A stretch of DNA of 64,000 bases from Shewanella mangrovi (GCF_000753795.1 NZ_JPEO01000002.1:62001-126000); one strand, 5' to 3'. Shown: positions 28,315 to 35,300, numbered from the stretch's first letter. The notes: generated by a model not told the origin, from the letters alone. Translations and numbers: made by a program.

Positions 28315-28973
28315 GCTGCCCCCTGCTTACTGTTTAACTTCTTACAAATCCACGCTTCACCAGCTGTGGAAAATAGTGCCTGAGAGTATCCCAGTTCTGT
28401 TTGCCGCAACTTGCCCAGCCCGCGCTCAACAAACCATGTACTAAACTGGCGCCCGCGCTTTACCGACTTGTTGTAGACACCTAAGTCATCAAGAAGCTTA
28501 TTAAGGCGATAAGCCGACATACCATGCTTCTGTGCGACCTGTCCGGCATTCATCAACGTATCGCGATCAACCAACTTGTCGAAGAACTCCACCTTTGGCG
28601 CCTGTTCTTCCAACAATTTGGCCTGATTAGCTGCCAGTTGTAATGCTTCCGCGAATGACTGAGGAATCTGAGGGTAAGGCCGTTTCGCTTGCAGAGTCTC
28701 AAGCTCTTGCCAGCGGTCCACTAAACGGGCGGTAAACTCCGGGGACAACTGAGCGACAACGACAATGCTGTCACGCTTACCTTGCTCCCCCGAAAACAGG
28801 TATTCGACAGATGGACGGCCTGCTGTGGGCTTTTCCTCAATTTGAGGAGAAGTAATAACCCCCGATTCAATCAGCTTATCAATCGTGCGTTTAACGTTGT
28901 CGTGACGCTTCGCGGTAAGCTCAGCTATTTCACGGCTGCTCATTGTGGGTTCAATCTGTGCAATAGCGTTCAT
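28311..28973 (-). CDS. phage antirepressor, Rha plus ANT/KilAC domains
   Basis: 220 residues. The N-terminus (MSSREIAELTAKRHDNVKRTIDKLIESG) is a Rha-type DNA-binding region; the C-terminus (FDKLVDRDTLMNAGQVAQKHGMSAYRLNKLLDDLGVYN) is an ANT/KilAC domain. Proteins of this type relieve repression on prophage induction. Start taken at ATG 28973, which overlaps the TOPRIM gene stop (ATGA); its own end overlaps the helicase start. It thus sits in the middle of the replication operon, so its level is tied to replication gene expression. Confidence 0.8.
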   Translation of the reverse strand: MNAIAQIEPTMSSREIAELTAKRHDNVKRTIDKLIESGVITSPQIEEKPTAGRPSVEYLFSGEQGKRDSIVVVAQLSPEFTARLVDRWQELETLQAKRPYPQIPQSFAEALQLAANQAKLLEEQAPKVEFFDKLVDRDTLMNAGQVAQKHGMSAYRLNKLLDDLGVYNKSVKRGRQFSTWFVERGLGKLRQTELGYSQALFSTAGEAWICKKLNSKQGAA

Positions 28974-29851
28974 GCTGCCCCCTCTTGCGAGTTCTGGTAG
29001 TCGTTCCAATCAGTTAAACCGGCTTCGCGTTGCGCGGCGGTAAATGGTGGAGTAGAAACTTTGCCGCCAACCATTCGAGCCGCCTGCAGTGCTTTTTCTT
29101 GTCCCGGGTTAATGCCCTTATCTAACTCAGTGAGGTAGTCATCATCTGCCGCGATCACTATCTCAACCTGTGGCCAAAGCTGTTTAGCAAGTTGCGCTAC
29201 GTGGGTAAGGTTATTCGCATTCATTGCCGCGAGCGTTGGTCGTAAGGTTAGCTGACTAACCGTTACGGCCGTTGCCACGCCTTCGGCAATGTAAACCTCG
29301 CCGGCACCATTGAAGCCGCTTAAACCAATCGGGAAGCAAGTACCCTGAACTCTGCCACCGGCTATAAAGCGCTTTTGCCCATTGGCGGCAATCTGCTGGA
29401 TATTTACTAGCGCGTCATTACCTACGCTTAAGTCGTATAGTGGCACTAGCAACAACCCACTATGGCTACGTAATCCATTTACCTGGCTTATCCGCTTATC
29501 AATTAGATAGGGATGACTAATCACATCCATGGCGCCGCTATAAATACGATTGGCTTGCTCAGTAGCTGCGCTTTGACGCTTCCGTCTTAGTTGCGTAATT
29601 TGAGTGGTAATTTGCCGTTGCTGCTCAATACTTTCGGAAGTCACAGAGCCATTACCCTTGAAGATATCTTGCTGACCAGTTTGCCAGTCGCCAACCATCA
29701 GAAACGGCGGCTGCTCAAAACCAAGATACCAACCGTTGCGGCTTCTTGGTTTCGAGGTAGTCCCCGTTCTGTGGATCACACCATCAAGAATAAGTTGCTC
29801 AGTTAACAGACCAAAAGCACGGGCAAATGCCAGTTGCTCTTGGTATGTCAT
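28970..29851 (-). CDS. TOPRIM-domain primase-like protein
   Basis: 293 residues. The second half holds a TOPRIM domain: EVYIAEGVATAVTV gives the catalytic Glu and IVIAADDDY the acidic Asp cluster, as in P4 alpha-type primases. The N-terminal ~100 residues (YLGFEQPPFLMVGDWQTG) resemble the region preceding TOPRIM in satellite and plasmid primases. It would synthesise primers for element replication together with the SF3 helicase two genes downstream. One base separates it from the preceding small gene. Confidence 0.8.
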   Translation of the reverse strand: MTYQEQLAFARAFGLLTEQLILDGVIHRTGTTSKPRSRNGWYLGFEQPPFLMVGDWQTGQQDIFKGNGSVTSESIEQQRQITTQITQLRRKRQSAATEQANRIYSGAMDVISHPYLIDKRISQVNGLRSHSGLLLVPLYDLSVGNDALVNIQQIAANGQKRFIAGGRVQGTCFPIGLSGFNGAGEVYIAEGVATAVTVSQLTLRPTLAAMNANNLTHVAQLAKQLWPQVEIVIAADDDYLTELDKGINPGQEKALQAARMVGGKVSTPPFTAAQREAGLTDWNDYQNSQEGAA

Positions 29852-29852
29852 G

Positions 29853-30173
29853 CTATGCCTGCCTTACTGGAACGTTTAACACTGCTTCCAATGCTACTGA
29901 CTGTAGAAACTGATCATGTGATAGCGTGCTTAGCGTCCGGCTTAAGTAACTCGACTGCTTATTATCAAGTTCGGTGGTGAGCACCAATCCAATCTCTTGG
30001 CAAGTTCCGAGCGTTAGGTTAATTAAATCAATCGGGACAGCACCAAAACTTACGTCAACATGCTTAAGCAACTGTATTAACAGCGCTGGCAGTGAGTCCT
30101 CTGGGTTCTCAATGTGGATTTTAGGCTTGTTCTGTTGGGCGATATTGCCGCTATTGACGATCGATAGGCTCAT
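29853..30173 (-). CDS. small hypothetical protein of the satellite
   Basis: 106 residues, mostly helical, no Cys-rich or hydrophobic membrane region; MSLSIVNSG start overlaps the preceding stop (ATGA). It precedes the TOPRIM gene in the replication operon. The family is not recognised. Its placement suggests an accessory role in replication or copy control. Confidence 0.6.
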   Translation of the reverse strand: MSLSIVNSGNIAQQNKPKIHIENPEDSLPALLIQLLKHVDVSFGAVPIDLINLTLGTCQEIGLVLTTELDNKQSSYLSRTLSTLSHDQFLQSVALEAVLNVPVRQA

Positions 30174-30628
30174 AATTCACCCCCAAGCTGTTCAAGCTCG
30201 CGAGCTTTGTTCATATGGCGGTTATAGCGGTTCAAACGAACACTGAGACTTGAATCGGCGTTTAGGGCGGCCAAGGCCATAGCCTTGTGTGCAGATATAC
30301 GCTTACGTAACGTAAACGCTAGAGGTGAAGGTAACTTCATAGATGTAGCTCCTTTGTGATGTTCAGAGCTACCGCAATTCGCTGCTAATCGAATGGTGGT
30401 AGCTGTACGCGGGTTAGCAGACCGGACACAAAGGAACCCGGCACACCCGAAGGTGTCCCGCGCACAGCTGCCATAGATACAACAGCCAGGCACAAAAAAA
30501 GCGCCTGCTATCTGATTGGCGCCTATGCGCCTTTGTGTGTTCGACCTGCTAAAGTCGGTTACCGATTTTGCGGCAACAACGAAAGAATACAGATTGCTGG
30601 TGGACGTTGCAACAGAATGCATAAACAT
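30170..30628 (-). CDS. Ash-like ORF with internal start for a 57-residue protein
   Basis: The frame runs 152 codons from ATG 30628 (TAATG overlap with the upstream gene). The first ~95 residues are Cys/Arg/Ser rich and include FLCVRSANPRTATTIRL, which I associate with the Ash family of P4-like prophages. That segment overlaps a complex RNA structure and an in-frame terminator hairpin, so its sequence may be constrained as RNA. The last 57 residues (MKLPSPLAFTLRKRISAHK ...) are a normal-looking basic helical protein with its own strong AAAGGAG 8 bases before ATG 30340. This C-terminal protein is the more certain product. Confidence 0.6.
   Translation of the reverse strand: MFMHSVATSTSNLYSFVVAAKSVTDFSRSNTQRRIGANQIAGAFFVPGCCIYGSCARDTFGCAGFLCVRSANPRTATTIRLAANCGSSEHHKGATSMKLPSPLAFTLRKRISAHKAMALAALNADSSLSVRLNRYNRHMNKARELEQLGGEL
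30367..30569 (-). ncRNA. C4 / P4-CI-like antisense RNA locus
   Basis: Minus strand, 5' to 3': a hairpin CGAC-TTTAGCAG-GTCG (30557-30542); ACACAAAGG (30538-30530); a terminator (30522-30494); CCTTTGTGT (30434-30426) and CTGCTAA (30420-30414), complementary to ACACAAAGG and TTAGCAG; then a two-tier hairpin (AGCTACC/GGTAGCT outside, ATTCG/CGAAT inside) again presenting TTAGCAG in its loop. Two separate complementary blocks in this order are the hallmark of C4 and P4 CI immunity RNAs, which pair with their own leader to stop expression of the downstream operon. Exact RNA ends are not determined. Confidence 0.6.
30494..30522 (-). terminator. rho-independent terminator inside the Ash ORF
   Basis: GCGCC and GGCGC pair around a 12-base loop containing TAGCAG and are followed by seven T on the minus strand. 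It would end a short leader transcript before the replication genes, the expected end of a C4/CI-type RNA or an attenuator. Confidence 0.75.
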
Positions 30629-31059
30629 TACGCCACCTCCCTTAGGTTGAAGTAGCTAGCCAAAGGTAAGAGCGTTAATTGTGACCAATAGATAGGGTCA
30701 GCACCGCGTTTCGAGCGCCAATGGTCGATAAGCAACTTGGCTTTATCTAGCTGATCCTCAGCCAAACGATAGCGGTTTAACGTACACACTTGCTTGGCGT
30801 ACCCTCTAACCTTTTCAGGCTGCCTGAGAACTGTTAGCGTCATTCGATTACTCAACTCACTAACAACACTATTAAGGTGACGAGCATAAATGGGCGCCCT
30901 TTCGGCTTCTTGAGCCGTGATGCTGCCGGTGTACATCATGGCTAATAACACACGCTCTTGTTGGTAAGCTGGCTTTGGCGGTTGCCCATCGTTAGCGGCT
31001 GGCGTATGCTTCATTTGGTCTTTGAGGTCGCCTTTCGGGGCGGCTTTTTTCATATCCAT
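30628..31059 (-). CDS. winged-helix protein of the satellite
   Basis: 143 residues from ATG 31059, chosen because GAGGATTAA (the previous gene's stop region) gives the ribosome-binding site. The N-terminal 30 residues are polar and Lys rich; about 30-105 form a helix-turn-helix (YQQERVLLAMMYTGSITAQEAERAPIYARHLNSVVSELSNR) like small phage wHTH proteins that dictate order of helices but have no enzyme part. It probably regulates the satellite operon. An upstream extension of 44 codons overlaps gpI coding and is rejected. Confidence 0.7.
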   Translation of the reverse strand: MDMKKAAPKGDLKDQMKHTPAANDGQPPKPAYQQERVLLAMMYTGSITAQEAERAPIYARHLNSVVSELSNRMTLTVLRQPEKVRGYAKQVCTLNRYRLAEDQLDKAKLLIDHWRSKRGADPIYWSQLTLLPLASYFNLREVA

Positions 31060-31063
31060 AGCG

Positions 31064-31702
31064 TTAATCCTCGATGGTCCCGAATTTGTCTCTATTGCCA
31101 AATGCCGTTGCATTAGACGTAGCGCGTTGATCTTCGGTATAAATGCCTGCGCTAATAATCGCACCACCGACTTTACGCTTGCCGTAGCCAACTGGGACTG
31201 GGTTACCTGCGGCAGAAGTGTTTACCGCGCCGCCAAAGGCGTAGCTGGTACCGGAATCTTCGGAATCTGACATGGAAAGGTTTTGTGGTGACAGCATCTG
31301 AACAACACCGCCAGCCATCATTGATACGCCAGCAGCGATAACCGAACCGCTGTAATCGCCAAATATCGTAGTAAAAACGCCTACAACAACTAACACCGCA
31401 CCAATAATGGTCTGCAGCACTCCGGCGCGCTTACTTCCTTGAATTACCGGTACAATGCGAAGTTCTTGGGTACCAGCTAAAGCGAATTCATCTTCGCCAA
31501 CGTTCTTGCCGTTACGGAATATCGCATAGCGCATTCCATACTTAGCCTGCTCGATGATGAATTGCTCGAAGCCTTTCAGTGTGTGTTTTAAAGCGCTAAA
31601 AGCCTCTCGAGTACTTCCACTGTCGAGGTAACGCACATGTGTTCTGCCGAATTTAGCTGCGAGAGATCCAGACAACTTGATGACTGTTCGTTGTGCTTCC
31701 AT
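31064..31702 (-). CDS. lambda gpI-like tail tip assembly protein
   Basis: 212 residues, the length of lambda gpI (223). The N-terminal ~75 residues are a ubiquitin-like region; then a hydrophobic Gly/Val stretch (GVLQTIIGAVLVVVGVFTTIFG), GGVVQMLSP, and PVPVGYGKRKVGGAIISAGIY, all in the order of lambda gpI. That protein works in tail tip assembly of siphophages. Here no other tail or head gene is present, so the product can act only on a helper phage. It follows AlpA by 9 bases in the same operon. Alternatively a captured remnant, but the frame is intact. Confidence 0.85.
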   Translation of the reverse strand: MEAQRTVIKLSGSLAAKFGRTHVRYLDSGSTREAFSALKHTLKGFEQFIIEQAKYGMRYAIFRNGKNVGEDEFALAGTQELRIVPVIQGSKRAGVLQTIIGAVLVVVGVFTTIFGDYSGSVIAAGVSMMAGGVVQMLSPQNLSMSDSEDSGTSYAFGGAVNTSAAGNPVPVGYGKRKVGGAIISAGIYTEDQRATSNATAFGNRDKFGTIED

Positions 31703-31711
31703 TACTCCCCC

Positions 31712-31930
31712 TTATGCAGCTTCATGGCCAGCAGCTGACAGCCGCGACTCAATCCATTGATCAATATCTGACTCAAGCCATGCTACACGGCCGCCGCCGA
31801 TGCTAACGGGCTTAGGGAAGTCTCCGGAGTTAATGCGGTTGTAAACACTCGCCTTACACAGGCCAATGCGTTGGGTAACCTCATTCATGCGAATAAGGCG
31901 TGGTTTTGCTGGTGGGTTCGTATAGTCCAT
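31712..31930 (-). CDS. AlpA-family regulator / excisionase
   Basis: 72 residues: LIRMNEVTQRIGLCKASVYNRINSGDFPKPVSIGGGRVAWLESDIDQWIESRL is the full MerR-like AlpA fold, which in P4-like elements activates or assists excision and early transcription. ATG 31930 is preferred because GAGG lies 5 bases upstream; ATG 31933 is adjacent. The start region lies inside a 10-bp inverted repeat that could be its operator. First gene of the operon running to the helicase. Confidence 0.9.
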   Translation of the reverse strand: MDYTNPPAKPRLIRMNEVTQRIGLCKASVYNRINSGDFPKPVSIGGGRVAWLESDIDQWIESRLSAAGHEAA

Positions 31931-31972
31931 CATTACCTCGTTTTGTCTGCTTTCGACTACGTGGTAATGATG
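31928..31972. promoter_or_regulatory. inverted repeat over the alpA start
   Basis: CATCATTACC at 31928-31937 and GGTAATGATG at 31963-31972 are a perfect 10-bp inverted repeat with a 25-base spacer. One arm contains the start codons and borders the ribosome-binding site, so it could be a DNA operator or an RNA hairpin hiding the start. An AT-rich stretch to 32090 probably holds the promoter. Confidence 0.45.
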
Positions 31973-32090
31973 TGATGACTAAAAAATTAGCTCACGAAAT
32001 TAACGGGATATTTTTAAAATAGTTAATATTCAGTTAGTTATGTATCTTAGAAAATAAGAGACTACGTCTTAATTTCTTACTTGGTACCTA

Positions 32091-32912
32091 TCACTTAAGC
32101 CAGTTGCTAATTGTTTTTTCGGAAAATGGATCATCAGCCATATCTGGAAAATCTTTCAATTCATTATCAATTATCTGCTTTACCTTTTTAGCATCAGTTA
32201 AGTCACGTTCGTCAAGACCAAACTTGGCTCTAAGAGCCAAGCGGATAAATAGAGCATGCCTAGAACTAACCCTTTCGGTTGGACGGTTTTTGATCCTTTC
32301 TACTGCAGCAGCTCTCAACAGTGCGTTGTTATACCGGTTAGGTAGTGGTTCACCATTTTTAGTTGAATCAAATATATTCTTTAGATCTGCGCGCAAGATT
32401 ATTAGCTTTGTAGCTAAGGTATCATCTAGATCTAGCGACAAACGTATCAAAATTGTTTTTGTTAATTTGCAGTCAGTGCCACTTTCAACTGATGTTTCTA
32501 ACAATACGTTTTGCTTATCAATAAGGCTTAGTGAATCGCTGTTATCTATGTCGTAGTCCTGACTCAATGCCCAAATGCCGTCAACAAAATACGCCGGAGA
32601 TCTAACATCTGCCTCCCCATTTTGTACTACGGTAACATTTTCGGTAGTTCTAAAAATTTCTGCATATCTATTTGGAAATGCTTGTTCAAATAGTCCATTG
32701 AATTGGTGCCATTGAAGTGAATTGTCTGAGAATTCAATAGCTTTTATTGGAATCATGCCTTCCAACTTTACGCAGAATTGAATAGCACCAATTTCACGCA
32801 TGTGCCATAGATCTTCTTCTTCACACTCAAAAAACTTCGCAGCTCTTTGAATTGAAAAATATTCCACAGGTAGCGAAAAATGATGTGGTTTCTGATGTGA
32901 CTTGTCAGCCAT
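32091..32912 (-). CDS. hypothetical satellite protein
   Basis: 273 residues, AT-rich codon use. The N-terminus (PVEYFSIQRAAKFFECEEEDLWHMREIGAIQFCVKLEG) looks like a helix-turn-helix or MerR-like element followed by a small beta unit, and the C-terminus (DLTDAKKVKQIIDNELKDFPDMADDPFSEKTISNWLK) resembles a helical DNA-binding end. I do not know the family. It is located between the integrase and alpA, on the same strand, where P4-like elements often encode regulators. Possibly a transcription regulator; low certainty. Confidence 0.65.
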   Translation of the reverse strand: MADKSHQKPHHFSLPVEYFSIQRAAKFFECEEEDLWHMREIGAIQFCVKLEGMIPIKAIEFSDNSLQWHQFNGLFEQAFPNRYAEIFRTTENVTVVQNGEADVRSPAYFVDGIWALSQDYDIDNSDSLSLIDKQNVLLETSVESGTDCKLTKTILIRLSLDLDDTLATKLIILRADLKNIFDSTKNGEPLPNRYNNALLRAAAVERIKNRPTERVSSRHALFIRLALRAKFGLDERDLTDAKKVKQIIDNELKDFPDMADDPFSEKTISNWLK

Positions 32913-32993
32913 AACACGCCCTCGTGTCGTTCACGCGCTAGGCACACGACCGCCACGCGTCAACACGCCCCCACTGTGTTGGGCGCCAAGGCG

Positions 32994-33019
32994 GGGTGTA
33001 GAGGGCTACACACCCTTTT
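32994..33019 (+). terminator. hairpin with short T tract upstream of the hypothetical gene
   Basis: GGGTGTAG-AGGG-CTACACACCC followed by TTTT. It lies in the 32913-33423 gap, which apart from this hairpin, the iterons and GC-rich short repeats contains no gene. It could also be part of the origin structure. Confidence 0.35.
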
Positions 33020-33163
33020 CGGTAGCGATCCTAGCCTTGGCAATGCTGCTCAGCGTAAATCTGAACAGATCACTAGCATAACGCTAAACACGCTTTCTAT
33101 GTCACTGTTTAACCACATTTAAACCCTATACCAGTTGAAAACCAGATAACAAAAGGCCTTTTT

Positions 33164-33274
33164 CTCTACTGGTATTAGGTGGTAGTTGGTAGGTAAAGGG
33201 TAATAAAAAACCTATTACCGCTTTAAACCCAGCTATATCAAGGGTTCTGGCTGGTGGTAGTAGGTGGTAATAGG
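33164..33274. repeat. iteron cluster, ori-like replication site
   Basis: Direct repeats GGTGGTAGTTGG (33178-33189), GGTGGTAGTAGG (33253-33264) and GGTGGTAATAGG (33263-33274), with partial copies ACTGGTATTAGG and CCTATTACC nearby. GGTGGTAGTAGG is also present, inverted, at 26847-26858. Two separated clusters of one iteron, with the replication genes between them, mirror P4 ori and crr. Confidence 0.6.
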
Positions 33275-33423
33275 TCTAAACGCAATTTCTCAAAGGTGGC
33301 AATTTGCGCTAAGTAAATTTTTAATTTCGCGGCGATAAAAATCCACCTAAGCGCACGGTGTCCGGCATAAGGGGCTGTAGGGATTTTACCCGCCCCTCCC
33401 CAGTGGTGGTAAATGACTTGGTT

Positions 33424-34656
33424 TTAGCCCCTAGCGAAGTTGGCGCTGATGACGTTACCCACTTCTGCCTGGGCCTTGAGCTCTTCCAAGTAATCAGCCC
33501 AACGTTGCATCATTTCGAAGCGCTGCGCCAAATGCTTGGTGCGGTTATAAGCTCGGCCATTGGCATCTTTAACCGCGTGCGCCAGCTGCTGCTCAATCCA
33601 TTCAATGCGGTAACCCAACACTTCATCCAGTAACGTCCGTGCCATTGCTCTAAAACCATGAGGGGTCATATCTTCATTGGCATAGCCCATGGTCCTTAGT
33701 GCAGTCCTGACAGCATTCTCAGACATTGGACGGCTAGCGCCTCGAGCGCTGGGAAAGACGTACTTAGAGCGGCTATTAATGGCATACAACTCCTGCAGTA
33801 GCTCAACAGCTTGATCACATAGCGGGATCATGTGGGATTCACGCATCTTCATCTTTTCAGCAGGGATTTCGATTACCTTCTCTTTCCAATTCACTTCTGA
33901 CCATTCCAATTGGCGTAATTCACCTGGTCTGCAGAAGAACAATGCCGAAAGCTTAAGGGCATGCTTAACGGTTGTGGTACCGTCGAATGAATCAATACGT
34001 ACCATCAAGCGGCCGGCATCGGCTGGAGTAATAATCGCTGCGCGGTGGTTCACTTGTCTTGTGGTTAATGCACCTCTGAGGTCAGATGCCGGGTCCCGTT
34101 CTGCCAAGCCACAGGCGATCGCATAACGAAATATCAGGCTGATGTAGTTTTTAAGCTTATGAGCTGTTTCGAGCGCGCCGCGTTTTTCAACCAAGCGCAA
34201 TACAGCAAGTAGTTTGGGGGCGTTAATCTCAGCGATGGGCAGTTTGCCAAGTGTGGGGAATACGTCGAGTTCAAGCGCTCTTTGTACTCTTGTTTGATAG
34301 CTAGCCGACTTATCTGCAGATCTAACCTTCAGCCAATCAAGCGCGACAGCTTCAAGCGAGTTGGCGGCCGACATCATTGCTTGTTGCTTTGCCTGCTGCT
34401 TTGATTCGTTTGGGTCGATATCTTGGCCAAGTAGCTTGCGTGCTTCATCGCGCGAGGCTCTCGCATCCTTTAAAGACACATCAGGGTATACACCTATCGC
34501 CAAGATTTTCTCTTTCCCCAAATACCGGTACTTCATACGCCAGTATTTACGGCCAGTCTTTTTGACTAGCAGATAAAGTCCTTTTTCATCGGATAGTTTG
34601 TAGTCTTTGTCTTTAGGCTGAGCGGTTGCCGCCTCTTTAGCTGTCATTGCTGCCAT
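33424..34656 (-). CDS. P4-type tyrosine integrase
   Basis: About 410 residues. N-terminal DUF4102-like arm-binding domain (DYKLSDEKGLYLLVKKTGRKYWRMKYRYLGKEKILAIGVYPDVSLKDAR), central SAM-like core-binding domain, and a C-terminal catalytic domain with R in FCRPGELRQLEW, HGFR, and the nucleophile Tyr in GRAYNR. It integrates the element into the 3' end of the adjacent tRNA-Leu gene. ATG 34656 has GGTGGAG upstream; the longer open frame would run through the att site and tRNA genes and is not used. The upstream 80 bases contain five TACCCCC arm-type sites, so integrase may also repress itself. Confidence 0.95.
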   Translation of the reverse strand: MAAMTAKEAATAQPKDKDYKLSDEKGLYLLVKKTGRKYWRMKYRYLGKEKILAIGVYPDVSLKDARASRDEARKLLGQDIDPNESKQQAKQQAMMSAANSLEAVALDWLKVRSADKSASYQTRVQRALELDVFPTLGKLPIAEINAPKLLAVLRLVEKRGALETAHKLKNYISLIFRYAIACGLAERDPASDLRGALTTRQVNHRAAIITPADAGRLMVRIDSFDGTTTVKHALKLSALFFCRPGELRQLEWSEVNWKEKVIEIPAEKMKMRESHMIPLCDQAVELLQELYAINSRSKYVFPSARGASRPMSENAVRTALRTMGYANEDMTPHGFRAMARTLLDEVLGYRIEWIEQQLAHAVKDANGRAYNRTKHLAQRFEMMQRWADYLEELKAQAEVGNVISANFARG

Positions 34657-34675
34657 GCTGTTACTCCACCAATTT

Positions 34676-34737
34676 GGGGGTACCGATTTTGGGGGTATCT
34701 CGATGTACCCCCAGAAGTACCCCCAGAGATGGGGGTA
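34676..34737. repeat. integrase arm-type sites, right end
   Basis: Five copies of TACCCCC in both orientations: GGGGGTA at 34676, 34691 and 34731; TACCCCC at 34706 and 34718 (12-base spacing, as at the left end). They lie between the integrase start and the right att repeat. Confidence 0.65.
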
Positions 34738-34775
34738 TTTGCCTAGACAGTTATAGACTATTTTGGAAAGGCAGA

Positions 34776-34804
34776 AAACAAAAAACCCGCTTAATATGCG
34801 GGTT
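34776..34804 (-). terminator. terminator now serving the tRNA operon
   Basis: Minus strand AACCCGC-ATATTAA-GCGGGTTTTTTG. It lies inside the element, just past the att repeat, and would end the tRNA-Gly-Cys-Leu transcript after insertion and insulate the integrase. Confidence 0.75.
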
Positions 34805-34825
34805 CTGTGGAAGGTCTTAGACCGT

Positions 34826-34843
34826 ATTACTCGATGAAATGGT
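34826..34843. repeat. right attachment repeat at the tRNA-Leu 3' end
   Basis: The same 18 bases as 22008-22025; the last four bases are the tRNA 3' ACCA (minus strand). The tRNA is left intact by the insertion. Confidence 0.85.
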
Positions 34844-34926
34844 ACCCGAGGCCGGACTTGAACCGGCACGCTGTAACCAGCGAGGGATTTTAAATCCCTT
34901 GTGTCTACCAATTCCACCACTCGGGC
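34840..34926 (-). tRNA. tRNA-Leu (TAA)
   Basis: 87 bases with encoded CCA, long variable arm, anticodon TAA in GATTTAAAATC, and T-arm GGTTCAAGTCC. Acceptor arm GCCCGAG/CTCGGGT. Integration target of the element. Confidence 0.95.
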
Positions 34927-34935
34927 ATCGAGTAA

Positions 34936-35009
34936 TGGAGGCGCGACCCGGAGTCGAACCGAGATCGACGGATTTGCAATCCGCAGCATAGCCATTCTGC
35001 CATCGCGCC
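34936..35009 (-). tRNA. tRNA-Cys (GCA)
   Basis: 74 bases with encoded CCA (ending CCTCCA), anticodon GCA within GGATTGCAAATCC, T-arm GGTTCGACTCC. Spaced nine bases from tRNA-Leu. Confidence 0.95.
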
Positions 35010-35014
35010 ATCTT

Positions 35015-35090
35015 TGGAGCGACATATCGGGTTCGAACCGATGACCTATACCTTGGCAAGGTATCGCTCTACCAACTGAGCTAATGTCGC
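35015..35090 (-). tRNA. tRNA-Gly (GCC)
   Basis: 76 bases with encoded CCA, anticodon GCC in CCTTGCCAAGG, T-arm GGTTCGAACCC. First of the Gly-Cys-Leu cluster; no gene is seen in the following 210 bases to 35300. Confidence 0.95.
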
Positions 35091-35300
35091 GTTGCAGTTA
35101 AGAAAGTTCTCGTTGACTGCGGGATGGAATTCTACTGATTTGGATGGTGGAGTCAATCAATGATTTAGGAAAATATGCCAATTTCGTGCTGTATGCTGTC
35201 TATTTGCACAATCTTCAAAAAATCATCCATTATTTGAGCAATTTCAGCAGGTTGATGAGGTTGTAGTGGATAAAACTCAGCCACTACAACCTTAATCAAA

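Larger units (their letters stand above)
22008..34843. mobile_element. P4-like satellite / integrative element in tRNA-Leu
   Basis: About 12.8 kb bounded by an 18-bp direct repeat, with one copy covering the 3' end of tRNA-Leu(TAA). It encodes a P4-type integrase beside the tRNA, AlpA, a lambda gpI-like tail protein, winged-helix and Ash proteins, TOPRIM and SF3 replication proteins, a Rha/ANT antirepressor, and AT-rich cargo. No capsid, terminase, portal or lysis gene is present, so it cannot make virions alone; a helper phage would be needed for packaging. Nearly all genes lie on the minus strand. Extent rests on the repeats and on the tRNA-operon terminator found just outside the left repeat. 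Confidence 0.9.

Noticed and set aside
22008..34843. CRISPR array or retron inside the island
   Set aside because: No regularly spaced direct repeats of CRISPR size, no cas genes and no reverse transcriptase frame; the short repeats are iterons and arm sites.
34657..35025. N-terminal extension of the integrase frame
   Set aside because: It would be translated through the att site and the tRNA-Leu and tRNA-Cys genes; ATG 34656 has a good ribosome-binding site and fits family length.
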